A stretch of 64,000 nt of DNA from Rusavskia elegans (lineage: Eukaryota; Ascomycota; Lecanoromycetes; Teloschistales; Teloschistaceae), in assembly GCA_011316305.1 (NCBI GenBank), contig SAUG01000002.1:310001-374000 (forward strand). The letters are read 5' to 3'. The notes beneath the pieces were generated by a model, which searched no databases, was not told where the DNA came from, and saw nothing but the letters and a program-made list of their open reading frames with translations. Position numbers and translations under genes: made by a program. Each line of letters begins with the position of its first letter. Position 1 is the first letter of the stretch. Shown here piece after piece: positions 45,723 to 57,383 of the stretch.

Positions 45723-47648
45723 TCAACTCCCCTTTCCCGCGTCCTCTTTCAAGCTAACTATGCGATTCAAAACGACCTTGTCCTCTTTACTATCCCGATC
45801 CATACAGAAGTATCCTACTCTCAAACCCTGGAATCTGACGGTTTCCCACCCCGCTTCCCCCTTCTTGACATCCTTCTCGCCCTCTTCTTCCGGCCAAGGC
45901 GCTCTCCTCTTGATCTCTTCCAATCCAGTCTCGATCATCGCATTCGGGTAGATCTCCTCGCTGGCTGGATTGATGTCGTTCAAGTATCCTCCCTCCGCCG
46001 CCTCGGGGTTCTCGCTTCTGAAAAGGGGGTTGAAGATGCGGACTTCGGCTTTGATGGGCGAGGAGTGTGCAGGTGAAGACCCGACCCATTGGATATATGT
46101 TTTCGGTTTTTTGAACGCGGCGCTTCCATCTTCGGGCTTCTCGTAGTCGGCATGCACCGCCGTTACAAGACCTGATGCTTCATCTTTCTCAACTGATGTG
46201 GCTTTAATTGGGAAGGGTACTTTGAGTAGGCCGACTGATTTGCCTGGGGCAAGGCGAAAGAAGTCTTTGCTGTCGACTTCTCGGAAATCTGTACGGTCGA
46301 TGTAGACGGTCTTCGAAAACGGAACGAGATGGTTTCCGAAGGATGGATCCTTGGGGGAGAAGGGAAGTTCGATGTCTTCGACGTAGTCGTCAGGTAAATT
46401 GTCAATAATGACAGGTATCGGATCCAGGAGGAGCATAAGGCGGGGGACAGTTTGTTCGAGGTATCGCCGGACAGACTGCTCGAAGCGGGTGATTTGGATG
46501 CTAGTTAGCGCGGTAGACACACCGAGTTCATTAACGAAGGAAAGGATGGCGCCAGGGGGAATGCCGCGTCGACGGAGACCAATGAGGGTGTAAAGGCGAG
46601 GGTCGTCCCAACCACGGACATAGTGGTCTTCCACGAGTTTCAGAAGCTTCCGTTTCGAGAGGACTGTTCCTGTGAGGTTCAATCGACCGTACTCTCGTTG
46701 CATCGGCTTGTAGACCTCCACGGCATCGCAAAGCCACTCGTATGATGCTCTTGACAGCTGGAACTCGGTTGTGCAAAGGGAATGCGAAATGTCTTCGAAG
46801 CTATCACAAAGGCAGTGAGTGAAGTCGTAAGTTGGGTATATCCTCCATTTGTGCCCTGTCCGATGATGTGACTTCTCCAGGATCCGATATGCTGCCAGAT
46901 CCCACATCTGGGGATTACCGTCTGTCAAATCCTGCTTCATACGCAGAAAAGCTTCCCGTGGTTTGTATTTACCGTCTTTCATCGCTCGAAACTCTGTCAA
47001 CGATTCTTCAGGTGGTCGATCCCGATGTGGGCAGGCATATCTTGGACCAGCTGTGCCTTTTTCTCCTCCTTTTTGGAGCTTAATCTCTGTGTCTGTGCAA
47101 TGGCAAACATATGCGCCATCTTTGCTGATCAATGCCTCAGCCAGCTCATATAGCTTGTCAAAATTATCGCTTGAGTATGTGACTTTGTATGGTGTGAACC
47201 CCAGCCATTGGATCATATCCTCAATTGCCGTAAAGTACTTCTCTTCCTCAGCTTCCGGATTGGTGTCGTCGAACCGTAGGTAGCAGACACCGTTGCGGTA
47301 TCTCGCAAATCCAAAATTGATTGCAATGGCTTTGCTGTGGCCGATATGGAGGAAACCATTTGGTTCGGGTGGGAAACGGGTAATAACTCTCTGTGTTGGC
47401 TTTTCATTGTAGACGGACTTGAGAAACCCTTCTTTGAACATAGATTCCGGGTCAATTGGTGCTGCTGGAACATTGGGAACCTTCCCCTTCTTCGCGGGTG
47501 CTGGCTTGGGTTCCTTTGCAGCTTGGGCTTTCTTTTGGGCTTTCTCGAGTTTCGACTTCTCTCGATTCGACCGAGGCTCCAGAGCGTCACCATCCTTCTT
47601 CGGTCGTTCTGGGAGCGCAACGGGGTTGATTTCGTCGTTCTCATCCAT
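45723..47648 (-). CDS. GLN4: Glutaminyl-tRNA synthetase
   Basis: Class I synthetase that charges tRNA-Gln in the cytosol. The class I signature is PEPNGFLHIGHSKA (HIGH); the KMSKS equivalent is VLSKRKL. Both catalytic motifs and the C-terminal anticodon-binding beta barrels are present, in one long exon to a stop at 45723. A Lys/Ala-rich linker precedes the catalytic core. The start is uncertain. MDENDEINP at 47648 is used here. The frame is open to an earlier ATG at 47771, and another ATG (MSAAKAAVIVF near 47744) could be spliced to 47648 by a GTATCC...CCTAAG intron. Divergent from the Spf1 gene across about 265 bp. Confidence 0.95.
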   Translation of the reverse strand: MDENDEINPVALPERPKKDGDALEPRSNREKSKLEKAQKKAQAAKEPKPAPAKKGKVPNVPAAPIDPESMFKEGFLKSVYNEKPTQRVITRFPPEPNGFLHIGHSKAIAINFGFARYRNGVCYLRFDDTNPEAEEEKYFTAIEDMIQWLGFTPYKVTYSSDNFDKLYELAEALISKDGAYVCHCTDTEIKLQKGGEKGTAGPRYACPHRDRPPEESLTEFRAMKDGKYKPREAFLRMKQDLTDGNPQMWDLAAYRILEKSHHRTGHKWRIYPTYDFTHCLCDSFEDISHSLCTTEFQLSRASYEWLCDAVEVYKPMQREYGRLNLTGTVLSKRKLLKLVEDHYVRGWDDPRLYTLIGLRRRGIPPGAILSFVNELGVSTALTSIQITRFEQSVRRYLEQTVPRLMLLLDPIPVIIDNLPDDYVEDIELPFSPKDPSFGNHLVPFSKTVYIDRTDFREVDSKDFFRLAPGKSVGLLKVPFPIKATSVEKDEASGLVTAVHADYEKPEDGSAAFKKPKTYIQWVGSSPAHSSPIKAEVRIFNPLFRSENPEAAEGGYLNDINPASEEIYPNAMIETGLEEIKRRAPWPEEEGEKDVKKGEAGWETVRFQGLRVGYFCMDRDSKEDKVVLNRIVSLKEDAGKGS

Positions 47649-47913
47649 CTTAGGCGTTGCAAGGAGAACAGAATGGTTTGTGGACGGATTTGTGACTCTT
47701 GTATACGGATACGAACACAATGACGGCGGCCTTGGCGGCGGACATGTTGCGGTACGGTGGCCGACATTCATCACAAGTGCCACGGCCGCGGCTCGGAACT
47801 TTCGATAGTCGACACATCGATTTCAGACAATAACCCATCATGCTTTGCACGGGCTCAACGTGACATATCCAAAGCTCTAATATCACTCGTACCAGTGGCA
47901 GCGGGTCTATAGA
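47649..47913. promoter_or_regulatory. Shared upstream region of GLN4 and SPF1
   Basis: 265 bp between the start codons used here, genes transcribed outward. It may hold a non-coding or short first exon of the synthetase gene. Confidence 0.35.
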
Positions 47914-50900
47914 ATGTATGGCAAGTATCTACTCCTGTCAGACATACACTGATCACCTCACAGGCCGCGCCTCGTCGATAATCCCCAAATTGCCTCGGCC
48001 AGCCTCCATAATCCTCTTCCACTATTCCTCCATACCTACATCTGGCCCTTCCTGTTCGCGTGGCCCGCCTTTTTTGCCTTCTACCTCTCAGAAGAACGAT
48101 ATACCAAATACATCAACGGACCCGAGTGGACTTTCGTTTGGGCCGGTTCAATCATCAGCATCCAGTCCCTGACCTGGCTCACTACGCAATGGAACGTCAA
48201 TCTAAACTCCCTCTTTACCTCCACCACGGCCTCAGATGTGTATGCTGCTAAGACGATCAAAGTCATTCCCGTGGCAAACTCAGGATCAGCCGAAGTATGC
48301 CCCTTGATCAGAGATACGGCAGGAGGGAGACAGAACTTGTCCTTCCTATTTCAAAAGCGTCGATTTCTGTACAACCGCGAGACTGGCACCTTTGCCCCTT
48401 TGTCCTATGATATCGACAAATCACCACCACCACCAATTAAGACCTTCCAAGCCTCCAAGGGCCTGGCGTCCGAGAAGGAGATTGACCGGTTGCAGCAACA
48501 TTATGGCGATAACACCTTCGACATTCCCGTCCCTACCTTCACTGAACTGTGGAAGGAGCACGCAGTGGCGCCCTTCTTCGTCTTCCAAATGTTCTGTGTT
48601 GGGCTCTGGCTGTTGGACGACTACTGGTATTATTCGTTGTTCACTCTTGTCATGCTGGTGGGGTTTGAGAGTACCGTAGTGTGGCAACGACAAAGAACTC
48701 TGAACGAGTTTCGAGGGATGAGCATCAAACCATACGATATATGGGTTTACCGTCTGAACAAATGGGAACAAATCACCAGCGATAAACTACTTCCGGGAGA
48801 TCTCGTTTCCGTAGGTCGGACCAAGGAGGATAGTGGAGTGGCGTGCGATATGGTCTTAGTTGAGGGTACCGCGATTGTCAACGAAGCTATGCTCTCCGGG
48901 GAAAGCACACCCTTACTCAAGGACTCTGTGCAGCTCAGGCCAGGCGATGCACAGATCGAGCCTGAGGGTTTGGACAAGAATGCCTTCCTCTACGGAGGCA
49001 CCAAAGTACTTCAAATCACCCATGGTGTGGTAAGCGAAGAGGCGTCTGATACAGTTCCCGTACTTGTTTCTGGAGTCGATCCGCCACCCGACAATGGAGC
49101 GATGGCCGTCATCGTTAAGACCGGCTTTGAGACGAGCCAGGGAAGCTTGGTTCGGACCATGATATATTCTACCGAACGAGTGTCTGCAAATAATGTCGAA
49201 GCTTTGCTGTTCATCCTCTTCCTTCTGATTTTCGCAATCGCGGCCTCTTGGTATGTCTGGCAAGAGGGTGTGGCAAAGGACCGGAAAAGATCAAAACTCC
49301 TGCTTGATTGTGTGCTCATAATCACAAGTGTGGTGCCCCCAGAGTTACCGATGGAGCTCAGCCTGGCTGTCAACACAAGCCTCGCAGCTCTCAGCAAGTA
49401 TGCAATCTTTTGCACGGAGCCCTTCCGGATACCGTACGCTGGTCGGGTTGACGTTGCCTGCTTTGATAAGACCGGTACACTTACAGGAGAGGATCTGGTC
49501 GTTGACGGTATTGCCGGGCTTTATCTTAGCAAATCTGGATCAAATCAAGGTGCTCATCCTGAGGTCACATCCGTGGAAAACGCAGGCCAGCAGACACGCT
49601 TAGTCCTCGCAACTGCTCATGCATTGGTCAAGCTCGACGAAGGCGATATCGTCGGAGACCCTATGGAGAAGGCCACTCTGAATGCCCTTGACTGGACACT
49701 TGGTCCACATGACACGCTGATGGCCAAATCTAATGCAAAGCATGTTGGCGCCCGGGACATGGTCCAGATCAAAAGGAGATTCCAATTCTCGTCGGCGCTT
49801 AAGCGGCAGAGCTCGATTGCCACTACGGTCACGACTGATCGGTCGAAGTCAAAGAGCATCAAGAGTACTTTCGTTGGTGTCAAAGGCGCTCCTGAGACAA
49901 TTCGAACGATGCTGACTAAGACTCCGCCCTACTATGAGGAGACCTACAAGTATTTCACGAGAAATGGTGGTCGCGTCCTAGCCCTGGGCTATCGATATCT
50001 TGCTACAGACTCGGAACTTGGCCAAAACCGTATCAATAACCTGAAACGTGAAGAGGTCGAAGCCGATTTGACCTTTGCTGGTTTTCTAGTCCTTCAATGT
50101 CCTCTCAAGAGTGATGCGAAGGAAGCAATCCGAATGCTCAACGAAAGCAGCCATCGTACGGTGATGATCACAGGCGATAATCCGCTAACGGCAGTGCATG
50201 TGGCTCGGCAGGTAGAAATCATTGACCGAGAGGTCTTGATTCTAGACGCACCGGAGCATGATAGCAGCGGCAAGAAATTGGTCTGGCGAAGCGTGGACGA
50301 CACTGTCAACATCCTGGTGGATCCTACCAAGCCTTTGGACGCGGAGATCCTAAAAAACAAGGACCTTTGCGTCACGGGCTATGCTTTGTCAAAGTACAAT
50401 AACGAGGCTGCACTACCATCTCTCCTTCGTCACACCTGGGTCTACGCTAGAGTTTCTCCCAAGCAAAAGGAAGACATACTACTTGGCCTCAAGGAAGCCG
50501 GATACACGACGTTGATGTGCGGTGACGGTACTAATGATGTTGGCGCGTTGAAGCAGGCTCACATTGGCGTAGCACTGCTCAATGGTTCACAGCATGATCT
50601 CAATAAGATAGCTGAGCACTATCGTAACACTAAGATGAAAGAGATCTACGAAAAGCAAGTCGGTCTCATGAAGAGATTCAACCAGCCAAGTCCCCCAGTA
50701 CCACTCCAGATTGCCCACCTTTACCCACCAGGCCCTACCAACCCGCACCATGACCGAGCTGTACAGCAGCAAGCAGAGCGCAAAGGCGGTGCCGGAGCTG
50801 TAGTAGCGCCGACTGGCAAAACTGCAACAGACGATAACATCCCAACGATAACTTCCCCCGGCGCAAAAGCCCTTCAAGAAGCGAACGGTAGTGCGAGCCC

Positions 50901-51948
50901 AGCGAAGCCGAAACAGACGGATGCGCAGAGGAAAGCTGCAGATCTAGCCGACAAGTTCACGCAGTCGATGATGGAACAGGAATTGGACGAGAACGAACCA
51001 CCCCGGATCAAGCTTGGAGATGCATCCGTAGCAGCGCCATTCACGAGTAAACTCGCGAACGTGATTGCCATACCGAACATTATCCGACAGGGCCGATGCA
51101 CACTGGTGGCAACGATCCAGATGTACAAGATCCTGGCATTGAACTGCTTGATCAGCGCCTACAGCCTGAGCGTCTTGTATCTCGAGGGAATCAAATTTGG
51201 AGACGGGCAGGTAACGATCAGCGGCATGCTCATGAGCGTCTGCTTCTTATCTATCTCACGAGCCAAGGTAAGCCTAAAACCAAATGAGTATTCTGCTTGT
51301 GAAATCAGGTGATGTGGGTCATGACATGTATCGAAGCTGACGATGTCATAGTCCGTGGAAGGCCTTTCCAAAGAACGACCCCAACCCAACATCTTCAACC
51401 CGTATATCATCGGCTCTGTCCTGGGCCAATTCGTCATTCACATCGTTACGCTCATCTACATATCGAACTACGTGCAGAGGATTGAGCCGCGCTCGGATAT
51501 CGTTGATCTCGAGGGTGACTTTGAGCCATCGCTTCTCAACAGCGCCATCTACCTACTTCAATTGATTCAGCAGATATCTACCTTCGCCATCAACTACCAG
51601 GGCAGACCATTCCGAGAAGGCATCCGCGAGAACCGGGGCATGTACTGGGGTCTGATCCTTGTGTCAGCCGTTGCCTTTTCATGTTCGACGGAGTTTATTC
51701 CTGAGCTGAACGAGAAGCTCAAGCTCGTGCCATTTACAACGAGCTTCAAGCTCACAATGACTATGGTCATGATTGTTGACTACATCGGATGCTACATCAT
51801 CGAATTCGTCCTGAAGGCTGCCTTCAGCGACTTTCGACCGAAAGACATTGCGATACGCCGACCAGATCAAATCAGGGTAGAGGAGAGCCGTAAGGCGAGG
51901 GATAGGGAGGCTGAGCTGGAGAAACTATTGAAGCAACAGCAACAATAA
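47914..51948 (+). CDS. SPF1: P5A-type ATPase of the endoplasmic reticulum
   Basis: P5A ATPase that removes mis-inserted transmembrane segments from the ER and affects ER ion and sterol balance. Exons 47914-47924, 47964-51267 and 51352-51948 close in phase, giving 1,303 residues, the usual length. Exon 1 is only 11 nt (MYG plus two bases) and intron 1 only 39 nt with CTGAT near its end; the join gives the family-typical start KPRLVDNPQI. The P5 signature VPPELPMELSLAVN, the phosphorylation motif CFDKTGTLT and the hinge MCGDGTNDVGALKQ are all present. An apolar N-terminal region and a C-terminal set of membrane helices complete the topology. A Gln/Ala/Pro-rich insertion lies near residue 950. 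Confidence 0.96.
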
Positions 51949-52488
51949 TGTAGGGCTGGTTGATGGGTCTCATTTGTACAGTATAGATTTGTCAGCTTAA
52001 TCCACTGTTGATATCCTGTCCTATTGGCAGGTCATTCGATATGATGGGTGATCCAAGTATCTGTTGCCTTGTTCACTCTGACATCTCATTCCCTTGGCAG
52101 GACAGTCGATGTACAGAGTTGGTGGTCGATGTGTCGATGTCATTGCTGAAATAACCCCTCGCTTGGCTTGGTAATCGATACAACGGATTCCTGGTATCAT
52201 TGGAGTCTCTTTGTCGTGGAAGGGACAAATGTGATGATGCAAGCTAGCGTCACGTTTGGTGACAACCACCTCCATCTTCCATGCTTACACTCTTCCCTTC
52301 TCTTCTCTCTGTCATAGCAGATCGACCCTGTGCCCTCATAGTCGACAGATGGAAGTATGAGTATGGTCCTTTCCTAGCCCAAGGCTCTGTCATAGGCACG
52401 TACCACAAAGTGCTCTCAAGCCCTGCCATCGTGGCAGTTTCAACATCTCAAGAACCGTCCGCCATCCGCCTGCAGGCATCACCATACG
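51949..52488. other. Intergenic
   Basis: 540 bp between Spf1 and the next plus-strand gene. Two imperfect copies of a short motif (TTGGCAGG...CATTCGATATGATGG type) lie around 52025-52110. No gene seen. Confidence 0.35.
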
Positions 52489-53820
52489 ATGTCCACCATA
52501 CCCTGTGCCAGCCTGAATGTCGGTCCGGAACAAGAGGGCTCTGATGGTGTACTGGTCACCCGTAGTGGCCGTCGTCTGGTTAGAAAGCCACCTAAGAGGT
52601 AATCTTTCCTTTGCTTCATCCCTTTCTATTTGTGTTGCTACTGCACACTGAAATCTGTCAGACATGAGCCGTTCCCCTTCTTCAAGCTGCCAAGCGAGAT
52701 CAGGAACATGATATACCGTTTCGCCCTAGCTCAAGGAGCCATCTCCAAAGAGTGTACACATCCCGTAGGGAGCATCGGCATCACAAACACGCAGTTACGC
52801 AGCCACCGTTCGCGCACTGTCCGAAGCAAGCGTCGCCTCAGATCCTCGTACCAAACATTGAACAGTATTTTCTGCTGGGAATGCAGAGAGTATCACAACC
52901 GGGAGCTCATTACTGCGACTTACTCGCTGGTACGATCTGAAAAACTTCCAGCTCTCGGGATCCTAGCAGTCAACAGACAAGCAAGATTCGAAGCTGTGCC
53001 AATCTTCTACGGCGAGAACATCTTCCATTTTTATGGCGTGGGCGCCGTCATCCCCTTCTTAAAGGATTGTAGCCTATACAGTCGTCAACAGATTCGCCAT
53101 CTGGGACTTTTCTTTGATGTGAGCCGCCATAATGACGGGCTCCATCAACACCAGATCGATGAGCGAGCAAAGGCATTTGCTTACATAGCGCGACAACTCA
53201 GGCTAAGCAAGATTAGTCTCTACGTCAATGATGTCACCCATCGCTTTGAGGAAGCTCTCACGTCTGTCATGCGAGACGAAGAATGGATTCAAGCTGTGAC
53301 TCAGATTCGCGATCTTGACGAACTCATATTCGATCTTGACTTCGATGGAATTGAGGGCTACTGCGAATCGTTCCTTGACGAATGGCCACCGTCCGGTCCG
53401 ACGCTTTTACTAGATGAAGCTCAGGACAAGTGGGACGAGATTCGGGAATGGATAGTGGATACTGAAGATGGTTACCGCGGCTACCTCGAGTCTAAAATGC
53501 TGAAGAAGAAACAAACACAGCTTGATCAGTGGCTCAAGCATCATGTCTGCGACATCCAATGTAAAGACATTGCCAAAGGCAGAGCGGCAACGAAGGATGG
53601 ACTTCCCTGGTCAGTCACACGTGGACAGTGGACGCTTCCGGACGTGGATTTGGACGCGCTCTATGCCGAGGCTGGAGCCGAAGCTTTTACCGATGACAGC
53701 GACATGGATGATTGGAGCGATGAAAATAGCGAAGTTACCGATAATGATCACGAAACAGAGTCTCATGCACCCAAGGTCAGCTGCTCACGGACAGCAGAAT
53801 CTACCGGCCCTCTGTCCTGA
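52489..53820 (+). CDS. F-box-like protein of unknown target
   Basis: Two exons close in phase (52489-52598, 52662-53820; intron 63 nt), giving 422 residues. PFFKLPSEIRNMIYRFAL is the F-box-like opening common to many Pezizomycotina proteins, in which the F-box would bind Skp1. LAVNRQARFEAVPIFYGENIFHFY follows, as in the same group of fungal proteins. The C-terminal third is acidic (DDSDMDDWSDENSE). The function is unknown; the family is large and variable. The stop is only 118 bp from the stop of the next, convergent gene. Confidence 0.85.
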
Positions 53821-53938
53821 TGCACCCTGTTCTCACGTCAAAGACAATCGGTGTGATAATCGAGGTTTGGATGATACTGGTAGTGGTGCCTGGAGCGCTG
53901 ATGATACTATGGACGACGATGAAGGAACCCAACCCTAA

Positions 53939-56106
53939 CTATGAACCATTTGCTGCTGTCTTTGCTTCCAAAAGTTTCTTCAACTCTTCCACTCGCTCTC
54001 GTAAGTCCCGGATTTCGAGCACAGCAGCATCAGTATCTACATTTGGCTTGGTCGCTTCCACCTTCTTTGTCCAACCTTCGCCCTCCAGGTCAAGAGCATC
54101 AGTCATCTGCTCCCATTCCTCTACGGTATCTTCGTCCTCTTCGCCTCGCCGCCGGTTCCTATTCACACGTCCAGCTTGCATGGTCTCCAGGAAGGCGGTG
54201 ATCAACAACAAAGGCGAATAGATGATGCCCATAACATAGTTGTTGAGGCGCTCATAGCGTGCGGTGGGCATCCACCATTCGAACGGAATTATTAGGAAGA
54301 ATATCTCGATTAGGTTGAAGGCTGTTTGCTTGTTAGCTGTTTTGCATGTTCATTGATTTGCATACTCATGTTCAGCATCCTAGAAAGGAAAGATAGAGCT
54401 TACGTGGTATAAAGACATTTTCATCAGGAGCTCGAACAAATTGCAGGGTTTTTTGGCTGAAAAGCGCCATGTATTCGTCAATCGCATTCTCAGTGATGTC
54501 TTCGTAGGCGCTGTTGTAGAGAGCAATCAAAATATTCAATAGGACTGTCACATGTTAGTGACAGACTCTCTTCACCGTGGACAGCTGCCTTGGTATCCCA
54601 CTCACCAACCATGACAACAAATGTGAAGATGTAATACAGCACGATCCCAAATGGAGGGGCGAAATTCTCGAAGCCGTCGAAATCCGGGCTCTGCATTACC
54701 GCATTGGCCATCGCTTGCAGAATGAACCCCGTCACAGCACCGTTGTCATCGACCTCATCCATTCCGATAAAAGCTTGGAGAAAGCCAACGACGATGATGG
54801 TGAGGAGGGCGAAGAAGATGAGGGACTCCTTCATCATGACTTTGAGGACGACAAGCATGGCGCCGAAGAAGCGGATGTTGTCAAGGTACAGAAGGAGGCG
54901 GAGGTAGAACATTGGAGCGCTGAAGGCTAGGAAATTGTAGGAGAGTCTGTTGGGGAACATTAGCTATCTGTATGACTCGAAAGGAGATTGAGGCGGGGAA
55001 GTATGGGTGGGACGTGCTCATTGAATCTTCTCCTTTGCCCATCAACATCATCCACGTCATGACCATAGGCTATCATACGGGTGATTAAAGAGACGCAAAG
55101 TAAGGAATAGAGCGTGCTGTTGAAGACGTTCCAGAAGCCAATGTAGAACCGCCCCACTTTCCAAAATTTCGAACACTCGTCTGCCACGAAGCCTAATGTC
55201 ATGAGATACAATATTCCTTCGACGACATCCAAGTCGCCGTCTCTGTTGATCGTATTGATTGCTATCGTATACAGAACAAGATAGAGTATCGAGAAGAAAA
55301 TCTGTACGGTGTTCTGATAGACAGGAGCACGCATCCGATCGGGGTCGAAGTGCGACCAGAAATCGGTATTGCCTTTGCCAGCCCAGGAAATGAAGTTGGA
55401 GGGGTAGGAGTCGTCTTGGATGAGCCAACCGCGCCAGAGGTAGGAGATACATTTCTGGTAGCCGGAGGACCCGATGACCGTAAGAGCATGTAGATCGACG
55501 GCACGTTCTACGGCGTTGGCGGGATCGGTGGGTTGGCCGTTGGCGAGGACAGAAAAGCGTTTTAGAAGGAGGGATTGGAGGAGGTAGGATTGGTCTTCTT
55601 CGGTTTCGATGCTGGATGGTATATTAGCATAGTCGATGGAAGAAAGGAAGAAACAAAATACATGCGCTTTGCCATGATCTCACATGCTACCGCCCGTACG
55701 TTGTGCAGATCAGCATCCCAGAGCTCGATGTTGGCTTGTCGCTTGAACCAGCGAAGGCAGACGAGCAGGCAGTAGACGACGCATGCCTTGTGGTCTTTTC
55801 CACCAGCTTCCCTGGCCGTTCGAACGACCTTGTTGGTAATGACCGGGCTGTTGGCTTTGGTGATTTTCCATTGTTCGAGCTCGCAGGGGATGACTTGTTC
55901 TATCTGGTATTTGAGACGGAGCGCGACTTTGGTAACGTCTCCCGGAGGCATTGCGGGTTCAATGAGATCGTCGGCATTGGAGGGGAGGACTGAGCAGTTA
56001 GCTGAAGCAGGTAGAAGGGAGCGGCGATTGATTTACGTTGGTGCAACTCATCGCGGATAGAGTGGTCTGGGGATGTGACTGCGAAGAGTTTCTTCCAGCG
56101 GACCAT
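53939..56106 (-). CDS. YVC1: Vacuolar TRP-type cation channel
   Basis: TRP-family channel that releases calcium from the vacuole. Six exons close in phase: 56106-56037, 55989-55662, 55611-55014, 54963-54606, 54544-54404 and 54321-53939, giving 625 residues, close to yeast Yvc1. The N-terminal ankyrin-less cytosolic domain leads into several apolar helices (VQIFFSILYLVLYTIAINT, VMMKESLIFFALLTIIVVGFL). The pore region around VMQSPDFDGFENFAPPFG is followed by the last helix (LLNILIALYNSAYEDI) and NLIEIFFLIIPFEWW. The C-terminus is an acidic coiled coil. The introns are 47, 50, 50, 61 and 82 nt. Confidence 0.94.
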
Positions 56107-56528
56107 GTTCGCACAATAACGCCAATTGATACTGTGAAGACCGAGAATTGACTACTCGCGGTCTCTACCTATCAGATGGGCTCTGTATAATTTTTTAAAT
56201 GAGTGAGGGTGATGTCAAAAACGACCGACGTGGGAATACTTAAAAGTAAGGTGGAGAGCTCGACCCAAAACCTGGCAGTCGCGTCTTGGCGCTCGACGGC
56301 ACGCCTTATCGATAGCAGATCAAGCTTGTTTTGACTTCACGTGCACTGTGCAGGGTCTCTTCTTCCCGTCATGTTAGATTTCATGGGCAATCTCCAGGCC
56401 AGGTCGTGTTAGACTCCATTGCATAGAATAAGCAGCATGAATATCAATACCTATCCGCCAGTCATAAAAAACACGATAAGCATATAGATAGGAAAAAGGG
56501 GTTACACCTTCAATAGATCCCGACGGTC
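56107..56528. promoter_or_regulatory. Upstream region of YVC1
   Basis: 422 bp of upstream sequence before the palindromic repeat nest. No motif I would name. Confidence 0.3.
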
Positions 56529-57132
56529 GGAGTGTCTCGGGAGCGCAACAACTGAACGCAACATGCTAGCGGGCGCAACAAATGCCCTACTAACTAACAT
56601 CTCTAGATAAGCAGACGACCATATTTCATACGCTTTTTAAAAATTATAAAGAGTGTATCTTCTAAGGCTCTATCTAATCTATAGTTCTACCTCCTTAGAA
56701 TTATTTTTTATATACTGGCTGTTTACGTACAGGGGTAAAAGAACTTTAGTAGAGGTCTTGGCGCTCCGTAGAGCCTCAGAAACAGCTAAGATTTTCGATA
56801 GCCCTCGGGCCCTGGACTATATAAATCCAGCGAACAAATATTAAATTCTAAAAAGGCAGAATCATAGAACAGATAAAGTCGTAGAAGATACACTCTTTAT
56901 AATTTCTGAAAAGCGTGTAGAAAGTGGTTATTGTACAGAGGATGACACCGATAGTCCTCACCACGCGCTAAAAGCCGCCCGTAGCCTACGGTCGCCCGGA
57001 CTACCTGGAGCCCCAGCCTAGATTGCTAGCGCATGGTGAGGACTTTCGGTGTCATCCTCTGTACTCCGTAAGTGTTACCTTATAACATCAGGTTGTTGCG
57101 CCCGTTCAGTTGTTGCGCTCCCGAGACACTCC
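56529..57132. mobile_element. Nest of miniature inverted-repeat elements
   Basis: Three inverted-repeat pairs lie in 604 bp. The outermost is a perfect 30-bp pair (56529-56558 and 57103-57132). Inside, 56629-56706 and 56841-56919 are a pair of about 78 bp differing mostly by C/T and G/A, the shape of a MITE about 290 bp long. Next to it 56933-56970 and 57027-57064 pair at 36 of 38 bases around a 56-nt loop, with a TA at both ends, as for a Tc1/mariner-type MITE. No transposase frame lies between. The elements are non-autonomous. Confidence 0.75.
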
Positions 57133-57383
57133 GCCGACGGTCTTGGCGATTGCCGAGTTAGGGATAGACTGTTGCTTATCGATAACCAAAAACTACATCA
57201 CTTCAATGCTTGCCCTTCAAGACAGTCAGAGAAGCATAGTTCTGCTGTATGTTGATACCCATATCACGTTGCTCATTCAGTCTCGTCACTCCGCACTCTG
57301 CGATTGAAGCTTTTCGAAACCACTTACCCTATAAAGTAAAGCATCAATACTACCATTTTTATAAAATTTCTTTAGCAAGAAAT

